A stretch of 52,760 nucleotides of DNA from NCBI GenBank assembly GCA_016207825.1, contig JACQZI010000032.1, positions 1 to 52,760 of the forward strand, read 5' to 3'. The DNA comes from Planctomycetota bacterium (lineage in GTDB: Bacteria > Planctomycetota > MHYJ01 > JACQXL01 > JACQZI01). The notes under the pieces are model-generated. The model had not been told where the DNA came from, searched no databases, and saw only the letters and a list, made by a program, of their open reading frames with translations. The translations under genes and the position numbers were made by a program. This document shows, piece after piece, positions 45,992 through 52,760 of the stretch. The number at the start of each line of letters is the position of its first letter. The stretch's first letter is position 1.

Positions 45992-46020
45992 ATAATATCA
46001 AAAATTATTAAATAAGTCAA
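45992..46020 (-). promoter_or_regulatory. Promoter of the C1B peptidase gene
   Basis: TTGACT (46015-46020) and TATTAT (45992-45997) on the minus strand are 17 bases apart, in an AT-rich leader. Confidence 0.7.
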
Positions 46021-46570
46021 ACAAAGATTTAATATCTTATAAGTAAAAAAAGGCATACTGTTAAGGTAACGTGATTTAGCCTAAACACCTTACTTTTTAA
46101 TTGAGAACAGGAGAATTATCCGGTGTATTTACTGCAGAAAGAATCATATCAATCTGAACCATATAAACTTTGGAACGGCTAAAGACTTTGCACCCCCATG
46201 GTGAACTGAAAATACCCCCCTACCCCCACCATACCCTCCCCCCGGCCAAATTATTTAGCCTGGACGGTGAAATGATTTGATTTAGGAGCCAAAAGCGTTT
46301 AATTAACCAAACTTATGAAATTTAGGCTACTTGAGGCAAATCTTTACCCCACCCCTACCCACCATACCCCCACCCCCCTATAATTCTTTAATCCGGCACT
46401 CCAAATCAGTGGAAATGGGGTGCCCGACGGAAAAGTATAAAAAGCAAGTGTGGAGTTCAGGAGTGAGTCCCGTAAAACGAATATAACGCATCTAATAACG
46501 AATTGGACAGCAGGACAGAGGGACACATCCCACCGCCTGTATCCCTTTATTTTCCACGCTTACGAGTCTT
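46021..46570. other. Gene-free region with two C-rich segments
   Basis: No credible gene was found. Two C-rich stretches (46213-46245 and 46345-46380) share CTACCC(CC)ACCATACCC. They resemble the leader and first unit of the 22-base array at 25784, but no array follows. The 3' part contains one arm of the RAYT inverted repeat (46520-46535). Confidence 0.5.
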
Positions 46571-46894
46571 TTAACACAGGCTTACCCCATGCATCATCTT
46601 GGCAAATGATTCTTCTTTAGCCGGTCTGGCAAGCAGGTGAACATGATTAGTCATCAGACAGTAAACCATTATAGAAATATCCCATTTGGCGGCATATTCT
46701 TTCAGTAAATCCAAATATTTAGTGTATGTTTCCTGAGCAAAGAAAACCTTTTGTCTGTTATTACCGCGCTGAATAATGTGGTGAGGATAATCAACAACTA
46801 CGGCTCTGGCGATTCTCGGCATAACGACGATTTTAATAAAACTACGCCTTATATGTCAAGAAAATCGGAGGTTATAACCGGTGGGATGTGTCCC
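46520..46894. mobile_element. RAYT remnant bounded by 16-base inverted repeats
   Basis: GGGACACATCCCACCG (46520-46535) and its perfect reverse complement CGGTGGGATGTGTCCC (46879-46894) bracket the transposase-like fragment at 46571-46822. Beyond the right arm, the 17-base unit GTGTCCCCTATGTCTCC is repeated twice in tandem (46888-46904, 46905-46921). The layout is that of a small REP/RAYT-type element. Confidence 0.7.
46571..46822 (-). pseudogene. REP-associated tyrosine transposase, truncated
   Basis: This 83-residue frame matches only the N-terminal half of Y1/RAYT transposases: YPHHIIQRGNNRQKVFF, then MVYCLMTNHVHLLARP with the His-x-His metal motif, and FAKMMHGVSL. Full proteins exceed 180 residues and carry a catalytic Tyr in the missing part, where a TAA stop interrupts after GVSLC. 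Nothing homologous is seen downstream. It is probably dead but still bracketed by its inverted repeats. Confidence 0.85.
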
Positions 46895-47429
46895 CTATGT
46901 CTCCGTGTCCCCTATGTCTCCATGTCTTTTGTGTTCTTTTAAGATATAAATTCATTTTAGCTGCCACTATTTTACCTACTTTAATAGATTTTTGAATATT
47001 GGTTGCATGTTTTGCATAGTAATATTTCTTTCTTTTTCCCTCATTAAAACCAAGTAGCCCTTCTAATATCAAAATATTACATATGGTGACTTCATGTAAA
47101 GATAATCGTAATATTAAAGGTGTTATACGTTTATTTATACCTTTTCTTAATATCGCGACTAAATTGTCATCTGGCTCTATCCCCATGTGATTTAGTGTTT
47201 TCCTGCCATATGCACCAGCTTTGACAGCATTTTTAATGTACGGATTTATCCAAGTATTCATGATTTTAACTTCTACGTTGTAGCAGTTGTTATATTCAAA
47301 CAATATAGGATGTGAAACATCTTTTCGTCGCATTCTTAGAATGCCTTCTACTAATACATCTGCAAAAGCATTTACATCATGAGGTGTTAATCGTAACAAT
47401 AAATTTACCGATTTTTTATTATTTTCCAT
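46872..47429 (-). CDS. Candidate immunity protein of the orphan Rhs toxin
   Basis: The frame is open to 47504; ATG 47429 (MENNKKSVNLLLRL) gives an 11-base overlap with the Rhs gene stop at 47419 and is preferred, making 185 residues. No signal peptide and no recognised family; it is mostly helical and basic. Its place directly after an Rhs toxin C-terminus is that of an immunity gene. The last 20 or so residues (WRHRGHGDIGDTSHRL) are encoded by the tandem 17-base repeats and the inverted repeat of the adjoining RAYT element, so the original C-terminus has been replaced. Confidence 0.6.
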   Translation of the reverse strand: MENNKKSVNLLLRLTPHDVNAFADVLVEGILRMRRKDVSHPILFEYNNCYNVEVKIMNTWINPYIKNAVKAGAYGRKTLNHMGIEPDDNLVAILRKGINKRITPLILRLSLHEVTICNILILEGLLGFNEGKRKKYYYAKHATNIQKSIKVGKIVAAKMNLYLKRTQKTWRHRGHGDIGDTSHRL

Positions 47430-49101
47430 GATGTTTTTCTCCATCAGGTTTAATATTTTCATGACTATTTGTCTTTGGATCTGTAACATCCCAATGAGTT
47501 CCATCCTTACTTAAAACCCATATCTTTCCTTTTTCATCTACAAAACCTTTGCCATGAGGATTCTTTTTAAAGTCTTTGTCCGGATCAACGCCTTTCTCGT
47601 TAGGTGCTCTATATGGATTGCTACCTCCTGTTGGTAATTTATCCGCAGGATGTTTTAGCCCAGGGCGAGGAACTCCTTCGTTACTCCCCGACTCCTCTGG
47701 CGGTTGTGTATCCTCTGGTGTTGTTTCTTCCGGGGTTACTTCTGGCGTTTCCGGCGGGGTAGGAACTTCTTCATCTGATGTTACTTCTACCAGAATAATA
47801 ATCGCAGCCGCCAGGACAGCTGCTTGTTTAATTAATGCTTTTTTCTTGGTCGTATCCGCATCCTTTAGTTCGGCTATTGCTTTTTGTATCTTTTCCAATG
47901 CCTCTATCGTTTCTTTCAATTTATCAATGCCAACATCAGGTTTTAAAGCCCCTGTTTCCTTCCCCAATAGGCCCGTTACAATGCCTGTCAGCTTTTTCAC
48001 CAGTTCTTCTTGCTGTTTTCTTGGATCATCTTTCGGCTGCACTATCGCTGGTATAGGTTTTATTATCATGGGCGGGGGTTGCACTATTGCTGGCAATGGT
48101 TGTTTAGCGCTCCCCGATGAACCTCCAAATTGTTTTTTGAACCATCTCCAAAAGCTTTCCGCAGGCGACTCTCCATACTCTTCATCATACATACCTGAAG
48201 AATCTGTCCGATTAATTGGATTGTTACAAACATAGGTATATAAATTTACTCCTCCACCATAACCGATAGGGTCTCTTGTGTTAAAGCGGCCTGTGTATGG
48301 ATTGTAATGTCTTGCCCCGTAATCGTATTCACCGTTTTCTGTGTTGTACTCCTGCCCCGTAAATCTGTATCTATTGTTCACTTGTTCAGTAGTTGATAAG
48401 CTCGCACCAAACGCATAATACGAATAAGCATTACGGGTTATCTGTGAGCTATCATTAATATCCGTCACGCTCCCCAGTCCATCATGGAAATAATAATATG
48501 TCGCGGAGTTTGTTACGACTAATAGATTGTGGTTCAACCCCGGCGTAACATATTTCGCCGTGAGGTTGTTACCGCTGTCATAATCCACTATCACATTAGC
48601 ACCATCATAGACGAATTTCTCAACGTTCCCGTTGGCAGTCTTTTGTATCCTCCTGCCATACGCGTCATGGACGTATAAACCTGTGTTTCCCGAAAGGCTT
48701 TCATAATATGAAACGACCTTATTTTCATAACTATGCGACCAGTTCCAGATGTTCGTCCCGTCCGATTTGCTTACGACATTGCCATTCGCATCCAATGCGT
48801 AGGTATACGTGGTGGTAGACGTGCTTTCCTGCGTAAGCTGATTGTTGTTATTGTGCGTATAGTTTGTCGTGGTGATATAACTTTCCACTTGCGTCTTTCT
48901 ATTACCTACCAAATCATACGTCCAAGTATTTGTGTAACTAATACTACCACTCCGGCTCTCGCTTGTCAACTGGTAAATGCTGTCATAACCATAGCTAATG
49001 GAATCGCCTCCATTCAAATTCATAGCCGTCCGATTGCCGACTAAATCATGAGTATAAACAAAGGATGAGATTAAGGTTGAGGTTTGATTATGATTCTTCA
49101 T
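47419..49101 (-). CDS. Orphan Rhs core with toxin C-terminus
   Basis: A 560-residue protein that starts inside the Rhs repeat region (FVYTHDLVGNRTAMNL) and continues with YD repeats. The Rhs-associated core follows (YRFTGQEYNTENGEYDYGAR, PYTGRFNTRDPIGYGG, NLYTYVCNNPINRTD). A Pro/Glu/Thr-rich linker leads to a C-terminal domain ending GTHWDVTDPKTNSH and NIKPDGEKHHGK. H-W-D-V followed by N-x-x-P-x-G is frequent in polymorphic toxin tips. It lacks the N-terminal half of the shell and any secretion signal. It aligns with the 3' part of the Rhs gene at 49832-52660, so it is a displaced duplicate. Confidence 0.8.
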   Translation of the reverse strand: MKNHNQTSTLISSFVYTHDLVGNRTAMNLNGGDSISYGYDSIYQLTSESRSGSISYTNTWTYDLVGNRKTQVESYITTTNYTHNNNNQLTQESTSTTTYTYALDANGNVVSKSDGTNIWNWSHSYENKVVSYYESLSGNTGLYVHDAYGRRIQKTANGNVEKFVYDGANVIVDYDSGNNLTAKYVTPGLNHNLLVVTNSATYYYFHDGLGSVTDINDSSQITRNAYSYYAFGASLSTTEQVNNRYRFTGQEYNTENGEYDYGARHYNPYTGRFNTRDPIGYGGGVNLYTYVCNNPINRTDSSGMYDEEYGESPAESFWRWFKKQFGGSSGSAKQPLPAIVQPPPMIIKPIPAIVQPKDDPRKQQEELVKKLTGIVTGLLGKETGALKPDVGIDKLKETIEALEKIQKAIAELKDADTTKKKALIKQAAVLAAAIIILVEVTSDEEVPTPPETPEVTPEETTPEDTQPPEESGSNEGVPRPGLKHPADKLPTGGSNPYRAPNEKGVDPDKDFKKNPHGKGFVDEKGKIWVLSKDGTHWDVTDPKTNSHENIKPDGEKHHGK

Positions 49102-49189
49102 GCCATTTTAACCGTTTTCCCCCCGTTCAGATGTCCATCACAGGTACAGGTGTCCCTCCGAACTCGCCCCGCACCCTCCCGCATATATA

Positions 49190-49810
49190 TTACGTAAACC
49201 AAAAAATATACCAATAATCATCTAATTTTTCTGCTCTGTATATTCCAGCTCCAAAAAGCGGCACAATAGATTTAAGCTTTATAGTATTTATTATTTCGCC
49301 AGTCGGGTCATAAACAATTCCACACCAATGGTCTAATGTCCCGCTTTGTAGATGAAATGCAACTCTTAGGGGGGGGCCTTCGTCTATAATAATTCTATCA
49401 TTTTTTGCCGTGTTTCTTTGGCCTGAATATATTTCAAAAACAATCCGCTCATAATAAGTTCTTTTGATCTCAAATCTAATTTTAATAGTAAGCCATGACC
49501 CGTAAATCACGAGTAATACGACTAACAAGATATATATTACTGAATAACCAAGTGATATGAGAAAAGTCTTATATCTCCATAAACGAAGTGCACTAGTAAC
49601 AAAAACAACGAAAATGACCAAGCTTATTAATAACCAGAGTATTAATAAAGGGAAAACAATAATAATTTTGAAGGCATAAAGAAAGTCTTGAATTGGGTTA
49701 TAAGTAAACATGAATATTAGAAAACTAACCAGCACCCAGATGTAGGGAAGAAGCAATATATGTGTTTTAATCGGATTAGTTGTACTTATACTTGTTGTTT
49801 CGGTAGTCAT
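49190..49810 (-). CDS. Membrane protein, candidate immunity to the type-44-like Rhs toxin
   Basis: A 206-residue protein with three or four helices in its first half (about residues 18-38, 45-75 and 85-110). A soluble end contains PPLRVAFHLQSGTLDHWCGI and GAGIYRAEKLDDYWYIF. It starts 21 bases after the Rhs gene and precedes the orphan Rhs gene, the position of an immunity gene. No family was recognised. A membrane immunity protein would fit a toxin acting in the periplasm or membrane (inference). Confidence 0.5.
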   Translation of the reverse strand: MTTETTSISTTNPIKTHILLLPYIWVLVSFLIFMFTYNPIQDFLYAFKIIIVFPLLILWLLISLVIFVVFVTSALRLWRYKTFLISLGYSVIYILLVVLLVIYGSWLTIKIRFEIKRTYYERIVFEIYSGQRNTAKNDRIIIDEGPPLRVAFHLQSGTLDHWCGIVYDPTGEIINTIKLKSIVPLFGAGIYRAEKLDDYWYIFWFT

Positions 49811-49831
49811 TATGGTTAAAAGCTTCTTGGT

Positions 49832-52660
49832 TTACTTTCCTTCCCCATATTTTAATGAACATGTAGAACAATTTGTTGGATCAAAACCTGCTTCCGCTAC
49901 TTCTCCTTTCCTGAGTTTTTTTATACTCGACCCAGTCATTTCTGCACAAAGCAAGTCTTCAGAAATACCACCCCAGTTATTCACAAATAATCTTATCCCG
50001 ATATTGATAGCTTCGGTATCACGTGCCGTATCTTTGCCAGGCGTAATAGTTTTTTGTGCCTTAGCAGCTCGAGCATGTAGTATAGATGGATCTATTCCTC
50101 CAAAGACACCCATATACCCAAAATGAATGTTTCCTGGAACGTCATAAAAGACGCATTGATCACAAAGCGTTACTGTTTTTTTGCAGTTAGAAGAGGGGCA
50201 TTTCTCTGACTCACAGGATTCTGTAAATTGTTCACTGTTTTTGAAATCCCAAATTCCGCCTTCTTGGACTTTCATTTTGAACTCTTCAAGCCCTTGCAAA
50301 TGCGTCAACGGTCCACCACGTAACTTTTGTATAGTTGAATCTTGTTTATGCTGATGAATCATATTAACTAACCAAGCTGTTACATCTGGCCCACACTTCT
50401 TTGGTTCTGTGTGAGATTTTTTACTGCATTGAAATTTCCCACTAAGCATCTTATATATATCATGTTTCAGGAAACTCATAAATAACTCCCATGGGTCTGG
50501 CATACGAAACGCCCAATGTGGGTCTGGTGGAAGCGAAAAAGGAGCCGCGAATAATCCACTGGGATCTATTCTATTAACCGAATTATTTTGAACATAAGTG
50601 TATAAATTTAATCCGGTTCCATATCCACTTGGATCCCTTTGTGTAAATCTCCCCGTAAAAGGATTATATTTTCGTGTGCGATAGTCGTATAATTGGCTTT
50701 CTGAATCCCATTCCCTTGCGGTAAATTTATACCTCTGCGGAACATTTTCTGTCTGGGATAAGATTTCGCCAAAGGCGTAATAGTCATATGTATTCTGGAC
50801 TACTTCCGATGTGTTTATGAGATTCCTCACCGAGCCTAACCCGTCGTGCATGTAATAGTAAGTACTGCCACTACGTGAAATCGTCAAGTTTTGGTCTAAG
50901 AACGGAGTAATATACTGGGCAGTGAGCGCATTACTCCCGTCGTAATCCGCAATAATGTTCATACCATCGTACGTATAGTTTTCAGTTGTTCCATTGACCG
51001 TCTTGCTGATGCGCCGGCCCATCGCGTCCCAAGCGTAAGTCGAGTTGTTGGTCGTTATCGGGTCGTAATATGAAATAACAAGATTATTGTAGTTATACAC
51101 CCAGCTCGTCACATTCGCGCCCTGTGTTTTCGTAATCATATTCCCGTTCGCATCGTAATCATACATATTCGTCAAGCTGTTTACCGTATCACTGATTAAC
51201 TGGCAGGCATTGTTATACTCATAATAAGTCACCACCCCGCCGCGCGTCTGCGTCTCACGGTTTCCGACTTCATCATAGGTAAAGGTGTTCTGGTATATCG
51301 TGTTATTCAGACTATCTTTTTTATGCTCGCTTGTCAACTGATAAATATTGTCATAATCATAATCCACGTAATCCCCGTTTGTAAGCGTCATCTTCGTCCG
51401 GTTGCCCACTTTATCCAGGACATAAGTAAACGATGAAACCGTTGCCGTGGAGGTATGGTTCTCCACTACGGTCAGCCACCTGGTCGGCACGGCGCTGTCA
51501 TATGTATAATGCGTGTGCGAGCCGGATTTATTCGCCCCGAAATAGAGCTCCGTCCTCTGCCCGAGCTTATTATAATCATAATCCGCTATCTGCGTCCCAT
51601 CGCGCTTGACCGTATCCAGCCGCTTTGCCATATCATAAGTATACTCTATCTTATCCGTGGTGCCGGATTCCGGGCCGTCCATGCTCTTTCTTGTGCCGTC
51701 TTCCCAATAGGTATAATCTATCACCTTTGCCGGAGAATACTTGTTATCCGTTACTTTCGTCAGGCGATTCAGGTAATCGTATTCATTATCCGTATCGGTA
51801 TTGGCGTCGGTTACATTCAATACATTGCTATTGGCATCCAGGGTATACTGGACAGTTTCAGTGTTACATTGTTTCATTGTTAAACGGTTGTTCTTGTCAT
51901 AGGTAAAGGTTTTGGTCTGCCCCATGGCATCTACTGTGCTGGTCGGGTTGCCGTTGGCATCGTAGTAGTTCGTGGAGGTATTGGTGCCGGTGAAACCTGA
52001 ATAACTCGTGGTTTCCAGGAGATGGTTATCATAATAAGCGTAAGTGGTATCCACCTTGTTGGAATCACGGTAATAGGAAAGTTTGGTGCGCAATCCGTCC
52101 GCGTTGTATTCGTATTCGGTGTAATCGCCCAGTGCGTTGGTGACACGGGTCAGGCGTCCGCCCTTATCATAGGTATTTTCCGTGTAATAGGGAGTTCCGG
52201 CGTTCAAGCCTTCGGCGTCGTAGATGCGCAAAACCTGCCCGCGCTTATTGTAGGTATACTCTGTGGCATAAGTATCGTTATTGGCAAAGGGACGTTTCTT
52301 GGTCAGCCAACCGGCATTATTATAGACGAAGTAAGTGGATGTTTCCAACGCATCGCCATAAGCCGCCTGTATACGGGTCTGCCGGCCGAGATTATCATAG
52401 GTAAAATATGTCTGTTCGTTCAAGCCGGAGGGGTCTAAAGCGGTCTTTTCCAAGCGTCCGCCTTCATCGTAATAATTAACGACGGTCAGATAAACGCCGG
52501 TATCCACCAACGACCTTGTTGAGTGGATGGTCTTATCGCCCGACATATCGGCATAGTAATACTCGACGTTGGCGTGTTCCGCGCCGCCCGCCTCCTTGAC
52601 ATAAGTCTCGGTTACGCGCCCGGCATTATTATATTGCAGATAGATAAATAGGTATCTCAT
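49832..52660 (-). CDS. Rhs-repeat protein with polymorphic toxin type 44-like C-terminus
   Basis: The frame is open to GTG 52675, but ATG 52660 (MRYLFIYLQYNN) is likelier, giving 942 residues. About twenty YD repeats (AGRVTETY, NLGRQTRI, KRGQVLRIYDAEG and so on) lead to the core (YKFTAREWDSESQLYDYRTR, PFTGRFTQRDPSGYGTG, NLYTYVQNNSVNRIDPSGL). The last 220 residues contain CGPDVTAWLVNMIHQ, GIWDFKNSE, CDQCVFYDVPGNIHFGY and DPSILHARAAKAQKT. I recognise these as the type 44 polymorphic toxin domain, with a Cys-rich end. The N-terminal shell of normal Rhs proteins is missing and there is no signal peptide, so the 5' part was lost or lies outside. Confidence 0.8.
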   Translation of the reverse strand: MRYLFIYLQYNNAGRVTETYVKEAGGAEHANVEYYYADMSGDKTIHSTRSLVDTGVYLTVVNYYDEGGRLEKTALDPSGLNEQTYFTYDNLGRQTRIQAAYGDALETSTYFVYNNAGWLTKKRPFANNDTYATEYTYNKRGQVLRIYDAEGLNAGTPYYTENTYDKGGRLTRVTNALGDYTEYEYNADGLRTKLSYYRDSNKVDTTYAYYDNHLLETTSYSGFTGTNTSTNYYDANGNPTSTVDAMGQTKTFTYDKNNRLTMKQCNTETVQYTLDANSNVLNVTDANTDTDNEYDYLNRLTKVTDNKYSPAKVIDYTYWEDGTRKSMDGPESGTTDKIEYTYDMAKRLDTVKRDGTQIADYDYNKLGQRTELYFGANKSGSHTHYTYDSAVPTRWLTVVENHTSTATVSSFTYVLDKVGNRTKMTLTNGDYVDYDYDNIYQLTSEHKKDSLNNTIYQNTFTYDEVGNRETQTRGGVVTYYEYNNACQLISDTVNSLTNMYDYDANGNMITKTQGANVTSWVYNYNNLVISYYDPITTNNSTYAWDAMGRRISKTVNGTTENYTYDGMNIIADYDGSNALTAQYITPFLDQNLTISRSGSTYYYMHDGLGSVRNLINTSEVVQNTYDYYAFGEILSQTENVPQRYKFTAREWDSESQLYDYRTRKYNPFTGRFTQRDPSGYGTGLNLYTYVQNNSVNRIDPSGLFAAPFSLPPDPHWAFRMPDPWELFMSFLKHDIYKMLSGKFQCSKKSHTEPKKCGPDVTAWLVNMIHQHKQDSTIQKLRGGPLTHLQGLEEFKMKVQEGGIWDFKNSEQFTESCESEKCPSSNCKKTVTLCDQCVFYDVPGNIHFGYMGVFGGIDPSILHARAAKAQKTITPGKDTARDTEAINIGIRLFVNNWGGISEDLLCAEMTGSSIKKLRKGEVAEAGFDPTNCSTCSLKYGEGK

Positions 52661-52675
52661 ATTAGTTAATATCAC

Positions 52676-52760
52676 GGCGTTCTAAATGGGTTTATCAATA
52701 GCACAGTATTTTATTTTTCCGTACCCCTTATTTCTAATCTTTCACCCTATTACCCCCTAC
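52676..52760. other. Window end, pyrimidine-rich
   Basis: No gene was found. The last 40 bases are pyrimidine-rich and end CACCCTATTACCCCCTAC, similar to the C-rich leader ahead of the 22-base array at 25784. Whether an array follows cannot be seen. Confidence 0.3.

Noticed and set aside
46344-46526. Small minus-strand open frame in the C-rich region
   Set aside because: Its composition follows the C-rich repeats; no ribosome-binding site and no recognisable protein features.
47640-47705. Shared repeat between the orphan Rhs gene and the element at 31116
   Set aside because: Both contain CCTTCGTTACT and CTCCCCGAC-like text, but the match is short and the order differs.

Overview
The window looks like chromosomal DNA from an uncultured diderm bacterium, most likely Planctomycetota or a related lineage. 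This is an inference. The support is a YidC with a large periplasmic domain, von Willebrand A/glutamine-amidotransferase-like membrane proteins, DUF4175-like and long coiled-coil envelope proteins, a CFI-box C-terminal surface protein and many Rhs genes. No rRNA, tRNA or CRISPR array was recognised. Where promoters could be read they are canonical sigma-70 type (TTGACA, about 17 bases, TATATT-like), and most genes lie on the minus strand.

Layout. 1-1490: a degenerate 22-base repeat array, then a helix-turn-helix gene and an unknown gene. 1753-7509 (-): a 1918-residue repeat/PKD surface protein with its own promoter and terminator. 7686-15755 (-): an envelope operon (PrcB-like/PDZ protein, FecR-domain protein, DUF4175-like protein, two coiled-coil exported proteins) read from a promoter at 15783-15811. 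15829-17712 (-): folK, pssA, a small cysteine protein and a 5'-truncated psd. 17726-18007 (+): an FtsB/DivIC-like gene. 17939-23806 (-): thiC, then purA-uppS-cdsA-phoH-CPBP protease, tightly packed. 23963-31918 (-): accessory DNA with two DUF4143-type ATPases, a second 22-base array, a transglutaminase-like TPR protein, a small secreted Rhs/zincin protein, an isochorismatase-like hydrolase, alkD and a fragment of a second alkD. 32005-35745 (-): a VWA/amidotransferase-like membrane protein and enolase. 35893-36345 (+): a GcvH-like protein without the lipoyl lysine. 36354-41491 (-): LigD-type phosphoesterase, yidC, a Trm112-like zinc protein, an O6-alkylguanine methyltransferase and two membrane proteins. 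41588-41767 (+): a 59-residue bacterial histone-fold protein. 41997-44600 (+): a coiled-coil/TPR exported protein. 44610-45959 (-): a C1B peptidase. 46571-52760 (-): a RAYT transposase remnant and two Rhs toxin/candidate immunity pairs, the downstream one in orphan form.

How the genes work together. The uppS-cdsA-pssA-(psd) genes supply undecaprenyl and phospholipid precursors, YidC inserts membrane proteins, and the FecR/DUF4175/VWA/coiled-coil proteins probably form an envelope-associated system. The Rhs genes form a contact-toxin region.

The observations most worth following are: two 22-base-period arrays that keep exact phase despite sequence divergence and share a G/C-run leader; the solitary histone fold behind a consensus promoter; the lipoate-less GcvH homologue; the Rhs/orphan-Rhs cassette whose last immunity gene ends inside a transposon-type inverted repeat; and the alkD remnant beside an ATPase cassette.
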